Origin: an uncultured Clostridia bacterium
Lineage (GTDB): Bacteria > Bacillota > Clostridia > TANB77 > CAG-508
Reading direction: 5' to 3'
DNA length: 12,790 nt
Assembly (NCBI GenBank): GCA_947626705.1
Contig: CANQTJ010000036.1
Coordinates: forward strand, 1 to 12,790
How positions within the stretch are numbered: the first letter of the stretch is position 1; each line of letters starts with the position of its first letter. Both the position numbers and the translations under genes were made by a program. Positions 1 to 5,772 of this stretch are shown in pieces. The notes below the pieces were generated by a model. That model was not told the origin of the DNA, did not search any database, and worked only from the letters and a program-made list of their open reading frames with translations.

Positions 1-1058
1 TTTCCCTCATTGTTTTCATATAAAGAATATAATAGATTACCATCATTATCTATTAGAACTAATTTTGTAGTTGTAGATCCTGCATCTATTCCTAAATAGC
101 AGTTTCCTTCATAAGTAGAAAGTTCTTTTTTGTTGATTTTTGTTTTATTATGTCTACTTTTAAAGTTGTCATAATCTTCTTTATCCTTAAATAAAGGTTC
201 CAATGGTTGAGTTGTATTATCTTGAGATTTTCTTAAAATTTCTATTTTTTCCTTTAAATTTTCAACTGAAATTATATCTTTATCTAAAGAATCAAGAGCA
301 GCCCCTTTAGCTACTAATAAATGAGCTTCTTCAGGAATTATAATTTCTTCTGGTTTTAATCTTAGAGTTTCTATAAATCTTGTTCTTAATTCAGAAAGAT
401 AATTTAAAGGTCCTCCTAAGAAAGCGACCTTTCCTCTAATAGGTCTACCACAAGCTAAACCACTTATTGTTTGATTTACAACAGCTTGAAAAATAGATGC
501 TGCTATATCTTCTTTAGCTGCTCCTTCATTTATTAATGGCTGTATATCAGTTTTTGCAAAAACACCACATCTTGAGGCAATTGGATATATTGTTTTATAA
601 TTTTTTGCTAATTCATTTAATCCTGATGTATCTGTATGTAATAATGTTGCCATTTGGTCTAAAAATGCACCTGTTCCTCCGGCACATGTTCCATTCATTC
701 TTTGTTCAATTGATTTATCAAAATAAATTATTTTAGCATCTTCTCCACCTAATTCAATAACAACATCAGTTTCAGGAATATATTTTTCAACAGCTCTCTT
801 GCAAGAAACTACTTCTTGAATAAATTGTACACCAAGAAATTTACTTACAGACATTGCTCCTGAACCAGTAAGGGCTATAGTAAACTGATTATCTGGAAAC
901 ATTTTAATTAAGTTTTCTAATACATTACAAACTGTATTTTTGGTGTCAGAAAAGTGTCTTTGGTAATTTTTATAAATTGTATTTTTATCTTTATCCATAA
1001 TTATTATTTTTACAGTTGTTGAGCCGACGTCTAATCCAATATGTAGAGTTTCTTTCAT
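1..1058 (-). CDS. Acyl-CoA dehydratase activase (BcrAD/BadFG ATPase family), C-terminal part off the window
   Basis: The visible 352 residues belong to the ASKHA ATPases that activate 2-hydroxyacyl-CoA dehydratases by ATP-driven electron transfer. Domain 1 starts with the phosphate-binding motif GLDVGSTTVK. It then has ELGGEDAK, CAGGTGAFLDQ and RCGVFAKTD; the last two contain Cys residues at positions typical of the ligands of the bridging [4Fe-4S] cluster. At about residue 319 a second ATPase domain begins (GIDAGSTTTKLVLID). A tandem arrangement is known from the roughly 1,400-residue fused activator/DUF2229 proteins, so most of this gene probably lies to the left. Two in-frame ATGs exist (1064 and 1058). 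An AGGGG ribosome site lies 8 nt from the second and only 2 nt from the first, so 1058 is preferred. A consensus promoter lies about 110 nt upstream. The substrate enzyme cannot be told from this fragment. Confidence 0.9.
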   Translation of the reverse strand, partial: MKETLHIGLDVGSTTVKIIIMDKDKNTIYKNYQRHFSDTKNTVCNVLENLIKMFPDNQFTIALTGSGAMSVSKFLGVQFIQEVVSCKRAVEKYIPETDVVIELGGEDAKIIYFDKSIEQRMNGTCAGGTGAFLDQMATLLHTDTSGLNELAKNYKTIYPIASRCGVFAKTDIQPLINEGAAKEDIAASIFQAVVNQTISGLACGRPIRGKVAFLGGPLNYLSELRTRFIETLRLKPEEIIIPEEAHLLVAKGAALDSLDKDIISVENLKEKIEILRKSQDNTTQPLEPLFKDKEDYDNFKSRHNKTKINKKELSTYEGNCYLGIDAGSTTTKLVLIDNDGNLLYSLYENNEG

Positions 1059-1162
1059 TTTCATTACCCCTTTTTATAAATATACATTTTTATTTTAGCA
1101 TAATATTACTATTTGAATTTTTATATTTAAGTAAGTTTATAAAAGATAATTTTTTTGTCTGT

Positions 1163-1192
1163 ATAGCTTTATTTTATACGGAAAATAGCTTT
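1163..1192. repeat. Direct repeat ATAGCTTT around the activase promoter
   Basis: Two identical 8-bp copies, at 1163-1170 and 1185-1192, have a 22-bp period, about two helical turns. One lies in the -35/-10 spacer and the other at the predicted transcription start, a layout that suits a dimeric regulator. The function is inferred. Confidence 0.4.
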
Positions 1193-1199
1193 TTGTCAA
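1171..1199 (-). promoter_or_regulatory. Sigma-A promoter of the activase gene
   Basis: On the minus strand TTGACA (1199-1194), exactly 17 nt, then TAAAAT (1176-1171). Transcription should start near 1164, giving a leader of about 105 nt before the start codon. The same pair of hexamers with the same spacing recurs at 5477 and 9407. Confidence 0.75.
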
Positions 1200-1303
1200 A
1201 AGGTAAAAACTAAAATTAAATATAAGGTTAGTTTAATGATATAAGTTAATAAAATATTAAATAATTATTAAAAATATTATAAAATATTATAAGATATTTT
1301 TTT

Positions 1304-1332
1304 GCATATTTTGGACAAACAAATAATACAAT
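1304..1332 (+). promoter_or_regulatory. Candidate sigma-E (mother-cell sporulation) promoter for the GerMN gene
   Basis: GCATATT (1304-1310), 14 nt, then AATACAAT (1325-1332). The Bacillus sigma-E consensus is KMATATT, 13-15 nt, CATACANT. The -35 matches fully and the -10 in all but its first base. It lies 30 nt upstream of the GerMN start codon. No equally good sigma-A promoter was seen in this stretch: TTGGAC at 1311 has TATAAA only at 20 nt. Confidence 0.6.
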
Positions 1333-1362
1333 TGAATATAAATAAAAAATAGGGAGGGAGTT

Positions 1363-1902
1363 ATGAAAAATAAAAAAATTATTTTACTATTTGTAATTTT
1401 ATTAATTATTATTTTTATTGTTGGTTTTTTTAGTATTAAATACGTAAAAAATAAAAAGACACAGGAAATTCAAGAAGAATATATACCAGAAGAAGAAATA
1501 TCAGAAGAACAATTTAGAGAAACGATAGTAAGTTTGTATTTTCCAGATAAAGAAACAAATATGTTAAAACCAGAAGCAAGACTTGTTAATGTTAAACAAT
1601 TAATACAATCTCCATACAATATGTTAATTGAATTATTAATAGAAGGGCCTAAAAATGATAAATTAAAAAAGATAATACCAGAAAATACAAAGTTACTAAA
1701 TTCCTCATTAGAAGGAGAATGCTTAATTTTAGATTTTTCAAGTGATTTATTAAATTATAATAAACAAGATAGTAAAGAAAAAGAAAATTTAATAAATTCA
1801 ATAGTTAATACTGTTACAGAATTAACAGAAGTAAATAAAGTTAAATTTTTAATTAATGGGCAGACAGATGAAAATTTAAAAGATGAATATATAAGAAAAT
1901 AA
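1363..1902 (+). CDS. Membrane-anchored GerMN-domain protein
   Basis: This 179-residue protein has one N-terminal membrane segment (about residues 5-27, with no lipobox Cys), a short acidic linker rich in Glu, and a single GerMN domain over roughly residues 53-175. Recognisable GerMN features are EGPKND, IPENTKLL, ILDFSSDLL and SIVNTVTELTEVNKVKFLINGQ. GerM of Bacillus is a lipoprotein with two such domains and works in sporulation and germination, so this is a shorter, single-domain relative held by a signal anchor with the domain outside. The ribosome site AGGGAGGGAG sits just before the ATG. The candidate sigma-E promoter upstream fits a mother-cell role at the forespore membrane or cortex. 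The exact function is not determined by the sequence. Confidence 0.85.
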   Translation: MKNKKIILLFVILLIIIFIVGFFSIKYVKNKKTQEIQEEYIPEEEISEEQFRETIVSLYFPDKETNMLKPEARLVNVKQLIQSPYNMLIELLIEGPKNDKLKKIIPENTKLLNSSLEGECLILDFSSDLLNYNKQDSKEKENLINSIVNTVTELTEVNKVKFLINGQTDENLKDEYIRK

Positions 1903-1904
1903 AA

Positions 1905-1949
1905 ATAAAATTATATAAAATATTATTTTAATATTTTATATAATTTTAT
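1905..1949. terminator. Perfect 21-bp A/T-only palindrome between convergent genes
   Basis: Positions 1905-1925 pair with 1929-1949 without a mismatch, leaving a TTT loop; every pair is A-T. It starts 3 nt after the GerMN stop codon and covers the stop codon of the convergent small gene. T-rich sequence follows on both strands, so a bidirectional terminator is the simplest reading, though the lack of G-C pairs makes it unusual. Confidence 0.5.
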
Positions 1950-2147
1950 ATATTTCATAAATCCATTAAAATTTCTTAAAAAATGTTCTACTTCATTTAA
2001 TGAATTTAATGTATTTGTTTTGCAAGTTTTAAATGTTAATTTCTTTTTTTTAGGAGGGGGATTTTTTTTATCTCCTCTTTTTTCACTGTCATAATTGTTG
2101 ATATTTTCTAAATGCTGAGTGTTTTCACATCTGTATAAAGTTGGCAT
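1923..2147 (-). CDS. Small lysine-rich hypothetical protein (74 aa)
   Basis: No family is recognised. The predicted 74-residue protein is soluble and basic: a polar N-terminal part, a proline/lysine patch (NPPPKKKK, about residues 29-36) and a C-terminal half that could be helical (NEVEHFLRNFNGFMKYIKLYKILK region). Support for reality is a ribosome site (AAAGAAAGGA) 11 nt before the ATG and codon use like its neighbours (AGA for Arg, TTA for Leu). Against it are the modest length for such A/T-rich DNA and a terminator-like hairpin for the opposite strand at 2052-2083, inside the gene. It is convergent with the GerMN gene and divergent from trmN6. Confidence 0.5.
   Translation of the reverse strand: MPTLYRCENTQHLENINNYDSEKRGDKKNPPPKKKKLTFKTCKTNTLNSLNEVEHFLRNFNGFMKYIKLYKILK
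2052..2083 (+). terminator. Possible rho-independent terminator for GerMN transcripts
   Basis: In the plus-strand RNA, GAGGGGG (2054-2060) pairs with TCTCCTC (2071-2077) using two G.U pairs. A 10-nt A/T loop lies between, and TTTTTT follows (2078-2083). It lies about 150 nt after the GerMN stop and is antisense to the small gene at 1923-2147. It may simply be a by-product of that gene's proline/lysine codons. Confidence 0.4.
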
Positions 2148-2207
2148 AATATTTTTTATCCTTTCTTTTTAGTTTATATATAATATTCAATATAATTTAT
2201 TATGTAC

Positions 2208-2236
2208 TTGTTTTTTAAATAATTTTATTATATATT
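2208..2236 (+). promoter_or_regulatory. Probable sigma-A promoter of trmN6-rsmI
   Basis: TTGTTT (2208-2213), 17 nt, TATATT (2231-2236), 42 nt before the trmN6 start codon. The -35 is only moderate and the region is very A/T-rich, so chance matches are possible. Confidence 0.4.
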
Positions 2237-2278
2237 ATAAGTTGTAAATTAAGTTAAAAATTAATATAGGAATTAAGT

Positions 2279-3025
2279 ATGGATATAATATTAAAAGAAA
2301 ATGAAAGAATAGATGATTTAGAATTTAATAATTTAAAAATAATTCAAAATAAAAATGGCTTTTGTTTTGGAATAGATGCCGTTTTACTTTCAGATTTTGC
2401 TAAAAGTATAAAAGAGGGTTCTAATGTAATTGATTTGGGAACTGGAACAGGAATTGTTTCTATTTTATTAAGTAAAAAAACAAATTTAAATAAAATAATT
2501 GGTGTAGAAGTTCAAAAAGAAGTATATGATATGGCTTCTAGAAGTGTAAAATTAAATGATTTGGAAAATAAGATAGAAATAATAAATGAAAATATTTTAA
2601 ATTTAGGGAGTATTTTTAAGAAAAATTCATTTGATGCAATTGTAACCAATCCGCCATATAAAAAACAAAATACAGGAATTGTAAATGAAAAAGAAAATAA
2701 GTTGATTTCTAGACATGAAATTTTAGCAAATTTGGAAGATTTTATAAAAGTATCATCGCAATTGTTAAAAGATAAAGGTGATTTTTTTATGGTACATAGA
2801 CCTGATAGATTAGTAGATATATGTTCTTTAATGAGAAATTATAAAATTGAACCTAAAGAAATAAGATTAGTTTTTTCAAATAAAAACAATCCTCCAAAAA
2901 TGGTTTTAATTAAAGGAGTAAAAAATGCAAAAGAGTATTTAAAATTTAGAGAGAATTTATATATTTATAAAGATAATAATGTATATACTGATGAAATTTT
3001 AAGAATATATGGTAAAATTAAGTAA
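2279..3025 (+). CDS. trmN6: tRNA1(Val) (adenine(37)-N6)-methyltransferase family protein
   Basis: A 248-residue class I SAM-dependent methyltransferase of the YfiC/TrmN6 family, called yabB in Bacillus. The SAM-binding motif DLGTGTG is at residues 52-58, an acidic motif II (GVEVQ) at 75-79, and the N6-adenine signature NPPY at 124-127. In the family the product methylates N6 of A37 in tRNA-Val in the cytosol. The ribosome site AGGA is 7 nt from the ATG. rsmI follows after 22 nt, so the two RNA-modification genes are surely cotranscribed. The order trmN6, rsmI, convergent abrB is the Bacillus yabB-yabC-abrB order, without the small GIY-YIG gene between them. The exact tRNA target in this organism is inferred from the family. 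Confidence 0.88.
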   Translation: MDIILKENERIDDLEFNNLKIIQNKNGFCFGIDAVLLSDFAKSIKEGSNVIDLGTGTGIVSILLSKKTNLNKIIGVEVQKEVYDMASRSVKLNDLENKIEIINENILNLGSIFKKNSFDAIVTNPPYKKQNTGIVNEKENKLISRHEILANLEDFIKVSSQLLKDKGDFFMVHRPDRLVDICSLMRNYKIEPKEIRLVFSNKNNPPKMVLIKGVKNAKEYLKFRENLYIYKDNNVYTDEILRIYGKIK

Positions 3026-3047
3026 AATAGAAAAGAGGAGAATTGAT

Positions 3048-3881
3048 TTGCAAGAGATAAATAAAACAGGAACATTATATATTGTTGCAACTCCAATTGG
3101 AAATTTGGAGGATATAACTTTAAGAGCAATAAGAATTTTAAAAGAAGTGGATTTAATTGCAGCTGAAGATACTAGACATACTTTGAAATTATTAAATCAT
3201 TTAGAGATAACAAAGCCTTTAATTAGTTATCATAGACATAATGAAGAGATAAAATCTGATGTTTTAATACAAAAATTAAAGGAAGGAAATAATATTGCAT
3301 TAGTATCTGACGCAGGAACTCCTGGAATTTGTGATCCAGGAGAAGAAATTATAAAAAGATGTATACAGTTAGAAATAAATATAGTACCAATTCCAGGTCC
3401 ATGTGCAATCATTAATTCTCTTATTTGTTCAGGAATAGATACAAAGGAATTTACTTTCTTAGGTTTTTTACCTTTAAATAAAAAATTAAGAAAAAATAAA
3501 TTAGATGAAATAAATAAATCAAATAAAACTATAATAATTTATGAAGCACCACATAAATTATTGGCAACATTGCAAGATTTAAAACAAGTATTAAATCAAG
3601 ATAGAAAGATTGTTTTAGCAAGGGAAATTACTAAGATACATGAGGAGTTTATTAGGGAAAATATAGATAATTTAATTGCACGAACAGAAAATATTAAGGG
3701 AGAAATTGTTTTAATAATTGAGGGAAATAATATACAAGAAGATAATGAGCTAAATAACTTAAGTATAGAGGAACATTATAAATATTATGAAAATAAAGGA
3801 TTTTGCAAAAAAGATATAATAAAACAGATTGCTAAAGATAGAAATGTAAATAAAAATGAGATATATAAACAATTTATATAA
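3048..3881 (+). CDS. rsmI: 16S rRNA (cytidine(1402)-2'-O)-methyltransferase RsmI
   Basis: RsmI uses SAM to 2'-O-methylate C1402 of 16S rRNA in the decoding centre. It shows the full family pattern: ATPIGNLED (residues 14-22), AEDTRHT (39-45), SDAGTPG (87-93), PIPGPCA (114-120), then FLGFLP, YEAPHKL and AREITKIHEE, with a C-terminal helical region. I place the start at TTG 3048: an AGAGGAG ribosome site (3034-3040) sits exactly 7 nt before it, and the 277-residue product begins just ahead of TLYIVATPIGN, as in relatives. An ATG at 3009 in the same frame would overlap trmN6 and lacks a ribosome site. The gene is second in an operon with trmN6 and ends at a hairpin terminator shared with abrB. 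Confidence 0.95.
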   Translation: MQEINKTGTLYIVATPIGNLEDITLRAIRILKEVDLIAAEDTRHTLKLLNHLEITKPLISYHRHNEEIKSDVLIQKLKEGNNIALVSDAGTPGICDPGEEIIKRCIQLEINIVPIPGPCAIINSLICSGIDTKEFTFLGFLPLNKKLRKNKLDEINKSNKTIIIYEAPHKLLATLQDLKQVLNQDRKIVLAREITKIHEEFIRENIDNLIARTENIKGEIVLIIEGNNIQEDNELNNLSIEEHYKYYENKGFCKKDIIKQIAKDRNVNKNEIYKQFI

Positions 3882-3894
3882 AAATAGTTTATTA

Positions 3895-3926
3895 AAAAAA
3901 GTGAAAATATTATTTTTCACTTTTTT
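3895..3926. terminator. Bidirectional rho-independent terminator between rsmI and abrB
   Basis: AAAAAAGTGAAAA (3895-3907) and TTTTCACTTTTTT (3914-3926) form a perfect 13-bp stem with a 6-nt loop. The outer A/T arms provide a U tract in either direction. It begins 14 nt after the rsmI stop and includes the last codons and stop of abrB. Confidence 0.8.
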
Positions 3927-4170
3927 CATGTAAAATGTTTAATTCTTGACAGCATTTATCACATACTAATTTATTTTTATATTCAGTCAAGTTTTCTGTA
4001 TTTCCACAAAAAATACAGTTTGGCTCATATTTTTTTAAAACTATAGAGTTTCCACTTACATAGATTTCAATTGGATCTTTTTCGACAATATTAAATTGAT
4101 TTCTAATTTCAATTGGAATAACAACTCTACCTAGTTCGTCAACTTTTCGTATGATTCCAGTAGCTTTCAT
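3910..4170 (-). CDS. abrB: AbrB-type transition-state regulator with C-terminal zinc-knuckle-like motif
   Basis: This 86-residue protein has an N-terminal SpoVT/AbrB swapped-hairpin DNA-binding domain (residues 1-48) with the hallmark KVDELGRVVIPIEIR at 9-23. The N-terminus is nearly that of Bacillus AbrB, a global repressor of post-exponential genes. The C-terminus differs: CIFC (52-55) and CDKC (70-73) form a CxxC-x14-CxxC pair typical of a small zinc ribbon, absent from Bacillus AbrB. That part may set oligomer formation or sense metal or redox state (inference). The AAGGAGG ribosome site is 6 nt from the ATG. The gene is convergent with rsmI, as in Bacillus, and divergent from spmA. It has a consensus promoter overlapped by direct repeats, which would fit autoregulation. 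Confidence 0.92.
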   Translation of the reverse strand: MKATGIIRKVDELGRVVIPIEIRNQFNIVEKDPIEIYVSGNSIVLKKYEPNCIFCGNTENLTEYKNKLVCDKCCQELNILHEKSEK

Positions 4171-4209
4171 GTTTTTCCTCCTTAATGTTACTTTTTACAA
4201 TTCCCATTG

Positions 4210-4227
4210 TTAATATACATTAATATA
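4210..4227. repeat. TTAATATA direct repeat over the abrB -10 region
   Basis: TTAATATA occurs at 4210-4217 and 4220-4227, a 10-bp period that places both copies on one face of the helix. The second copy contains the -10 box of abrB. AbrB of Bacillus represses its own gene and prefers A/T-rich DNA, so an autoregulatory site is plausible but unproven. Confidence 0.4.
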
Positions 4228-4250
4228 ACATAAATAATTTTTTTGGTCAA
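4222..4250 (-). promoter_or_regulatory. Sigma-A promoter of abrB
   Basis: On the minus strand TTGACC (4250-4245), 17 nt, TATATT (4227-4222), about 50 nt before the abrB start codon. Spacing is ideal and five of six bases match at each hexamer. Confidence 0.75.
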
Positions 4251-4303
4251 TTAAAAAGTAATAAAAAATTAAAACAAATAATAAAATTGTTTAGGTGATT
4301 TTG

Positions 4304-4895
4304 ATGTTAAATATAGTTTGGCCAATATTTATAATAATATCTATTATTTTTTCCATATTTTCAGGAAATATAAAAAATTTAAATAATTCTATTTTTGAAA
4401 GTGTAAATAATGCAGTAAATTTAACAATAACTTTATTAGGAACGATGTGTTTATGGAATGGAATAATGCAAATTGCTAGTAAAACTTCTGCAATGAAAAA
4501 AATTAGTAATTTTTTAGGGCCTTTTATGAAATTTTTATTTCCAAAATTAAAAAAGGAAGATAAAGTATATCAAGAAATTTCAATGAATATGATTGCAAAT
4601 ATTTTGGGGTTGGGGAATGCAGCTACTCCATTGCGGAATTAAAGCTATGAAATCAATGCAAGAAAATAATAAAGATAAAAAAGTTTTAACAAATGATATG
4701 GCAACTTTTATTGTTTTAAATACAGCGTCTATACAAATTATACCAACAACTGTAATAGCAATAAGAAATTCTTTAGGTTCTGAAAATCCAACTGCAATAA
4801 TATTTCCTGTTTGGATAGCTACTATTTGTGCAGCAATTGCTGGTGTAATTTCTGTAAAAATTTTTATAAAAATAGGAAATATGAAAAAATATTGA
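4304..4895 (+). pseudogene. spmA: Spore maturation protein A, split by a one-base insertion
   Basis: SpmA is a nucleoside-recognition (Gate) domain membrane protein that, with SpmB, contributes to spore-core dehydration. From ATG 4304 (ribosome site TAGGTGA, 5 nt away) the frame gives 110 residues ending ...LGLGNAATPL. It then reads CGG AAT TAA and stops at 4642. Dropping one base at 4634 continues in frame as GIKAMKSMQ... for 86 residues to the stop at 4893-4895. That restores the family motif GLGNAATPLGIKAM and a 196-residue protein, the usual SpmA length. Both halves are well preserved, with normal codon use and membrane segments, so the change is recent or an assembly error. A GTG at 4295 is in frame but lies inside the ribosome site. 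spmB follows after 45 nt. Confidence 0.88.
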
Positions 4896-4940
4896 AATAG
4901 TTTTTTTAGGTAAAAAATAATTTAGAAGGGAATGGAAAAA

Positions 4941-5468
4941 ATGAAATTTATAGATTTTTTTTCTAATATTGCAATGCCATTAATGATAATTATTATTGTA
5001 TTATATGGTGTAGTCGAAAGAAAGAAAGTTTTTGATATTTTTTTAGATGGTGCAAAAGAAGGGATAAGCACAGTTTTTAATATTTTTCCAACATTAGTAG
5101 GATTATTTTTTGCTATTGGTGCATTAAGAAGTTCTGGAATTATAGATTTTATAATTAATATTTTAACACCGCTATTTAATACTTTAAATTTTCCTACTGA
5201 AATATTGCCTTTAGCACTTATTAGACCTATTTCAGGCAGTAGTTCTATTGCTGTAGCAACAGATATTATGAATAACTTTGGTGTAGATTCTAATATTGGA
5301 TTTTTGGCTTCTGTTATTATGGGTTCTACAGAAACTACTGTTTATACAATTGCAGTTTATACAAGTAGTGTAGGTATTAAAAATACTAGATTTGTATTAA
5401 AAGCAGCATTAATAGCAGATTTTGTAGGAATATTAACGAGTATAATTGTTTGTCGAATTTTGTCATAA
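4941..5468 (+). CDS. spmB: Spore maturation protein B
   Basis: SpmB is the partner of SpmA in lowering spore water content; both are mother-cell membrane proteins carrying Gate (nucleoside recognition) domains. The 175-residue product has hydrophobic segments near residues 8-24, 45-63, 123-140 and 155-174, and the family signatures LALIRPISGSSS (91-102) and MGSTETTVYTIAVY (127-140). Two in-frame ATGs are possible. The AAGGG ribosome site ends 1 nt before ATG 4932 but 10 nt before ATG 4941, so 4941 is preferred, giving a start like MKFIDFF. It probably shares a transcript with spmA. No clear sigma-E promoter was found upstream of either gene, and no strong terminator follows. Confidence 0.93.
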   Translation: MKFIDFFSNIAMPLMIIIIVLYGVVERKKVFDIFLDGAKEGISTVFNIFPTLVGLFFAIGALRSSGIIDFIINILTPLFNTLNFPTEILPLALIRPISGSSSIAVATDIMNNFGVDSNIGFLASVIMGSTETTVYTIAVYTSSVGIKNTRFVLKAALIADFVGILTSIIVCRILS

Positions 5469-5476
5469 TTTTTTTG

Positions 5477-5505
5477 TTGACATTTTATGTATAATGATGT
5501 AAAAT
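5477..5505 (+). promoter_or_regulatory. Strong sigma-A promoter ahead of a 32-residue peptide gene
   Basis: TTGACA (5477-5482), exactly 17 nt, TAAAAT (5500-5505). It starts 9 nt after the spmB stop. The next gene downstream on this strand is the small ORF at 5527, which has its own ribosome site. A TATAAT at 5490 is only 7 nt from the -35 and cannot pair with it. Confidence 0.7.
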
Positions 5506-5526
5506 AGAAAAAAGATTGGAGGTTAT

Positions 5527-5625
5527 ATGTTTTTTAAAATCATATTATTTTTTTCACTCTTTTTTATAATCAAAAAAATTATCATAAAAATTTTATCAAA
5601 AAAAATTCTGAAAAAAATTCAATAA
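5527..5625 (+). CDS. Putative 32-residue hydrophobic, cationic membrane peptide
   Basis: This is a short ORF between spmB and rlmH. It begins MFFKIILFFSLFFII, an uninterrupted hydrophobic stretch of about 15 residues, and ends in a Lys/Ile-rich tail (nine Lys in the last 17 residues, no acidic residue). The whole is one membrane helix with a basic, amphipathic end. GGAGG (5518-5522) lies 4 nt before the ATG, and a TTGACA-17-TAAAAT promoter lies just upstream, so expression signals are much better than chance. The peptide resembles in layout type I toxins and small membrane regulators, but no family is recognised. It is followed after 19 nt by a 117-bp inverted-repeat element that would be in the same transcript. 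Low-complexity A/T-rich sequence is the main reason for doubt. Confidence 0.5.
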   Translation: MFFKIILFFSLFFIIKKIIIKILSKKILKKIQ

Positions 5626-5644
5626 AAATAATTAGTCATTAATT

Positions 5645-5761
5645 TTGTAGGGAAAATATTTTTCATTTATATTCCCCCAATAATATATTATGATAATGGA
5701 AGTTTTTATAGTTTTTTGTGTCCCACTATTCTTTCATAAGTTTTTTATATTTTCCCTACAA
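5645..5761. repeat. 117-bp element bounded by 15-bp perfect inverted repeats
   Basis: TTGTAGGGAAAATAT (5645-5659) is exactly complementary to ATATTTTCCCTACAA (5747-5761), with 87 nt between. TTAA stands directly after the right end (5762-5765) and 2 nt before the left end (5639-5642). The left arm can alternatively pair with nearby ATATTCCC (5670-5677). It could be a small non-autonomous mobile element or a folded RNA at the 3' end of the small-peptide transcript. It lies 11 nt from the rlmH stop codon. Confidence 0.5.
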
Positions 5762-5772
5762 TTAAATATATA

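Noticed and set aside
1271..1290. Tandem AAAATATTAT repeat upstream of the GerMN gene
   Set aside because: Only two copies in extremely A/T-rich DNA; no further organisation, so chance is likely.
3009..3047. ATG 3009 as the rsmI start
   Set aside because: No ribosome site, a 17-nt overlap with trmN6, and 13 extra residues not typical of RsmI; TTG 3048 has an ideal site.
4625..4642. Programmed +1 frameshift in spmA
   Set aside because: TTG would have to re-pair with TGC, no stop or stimulatory structure sits at the slip point, and SpmA is not known to use recoding. A true mutation or sequence error is more likely.
5619..5666. 15-codon minus-strand ORF with a GGGGG sequence 7 nt before its ATG, inside the inverted-repeat element
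   Set aside because: Too short to judge and without a promoter; the GGGGG is part of the element.
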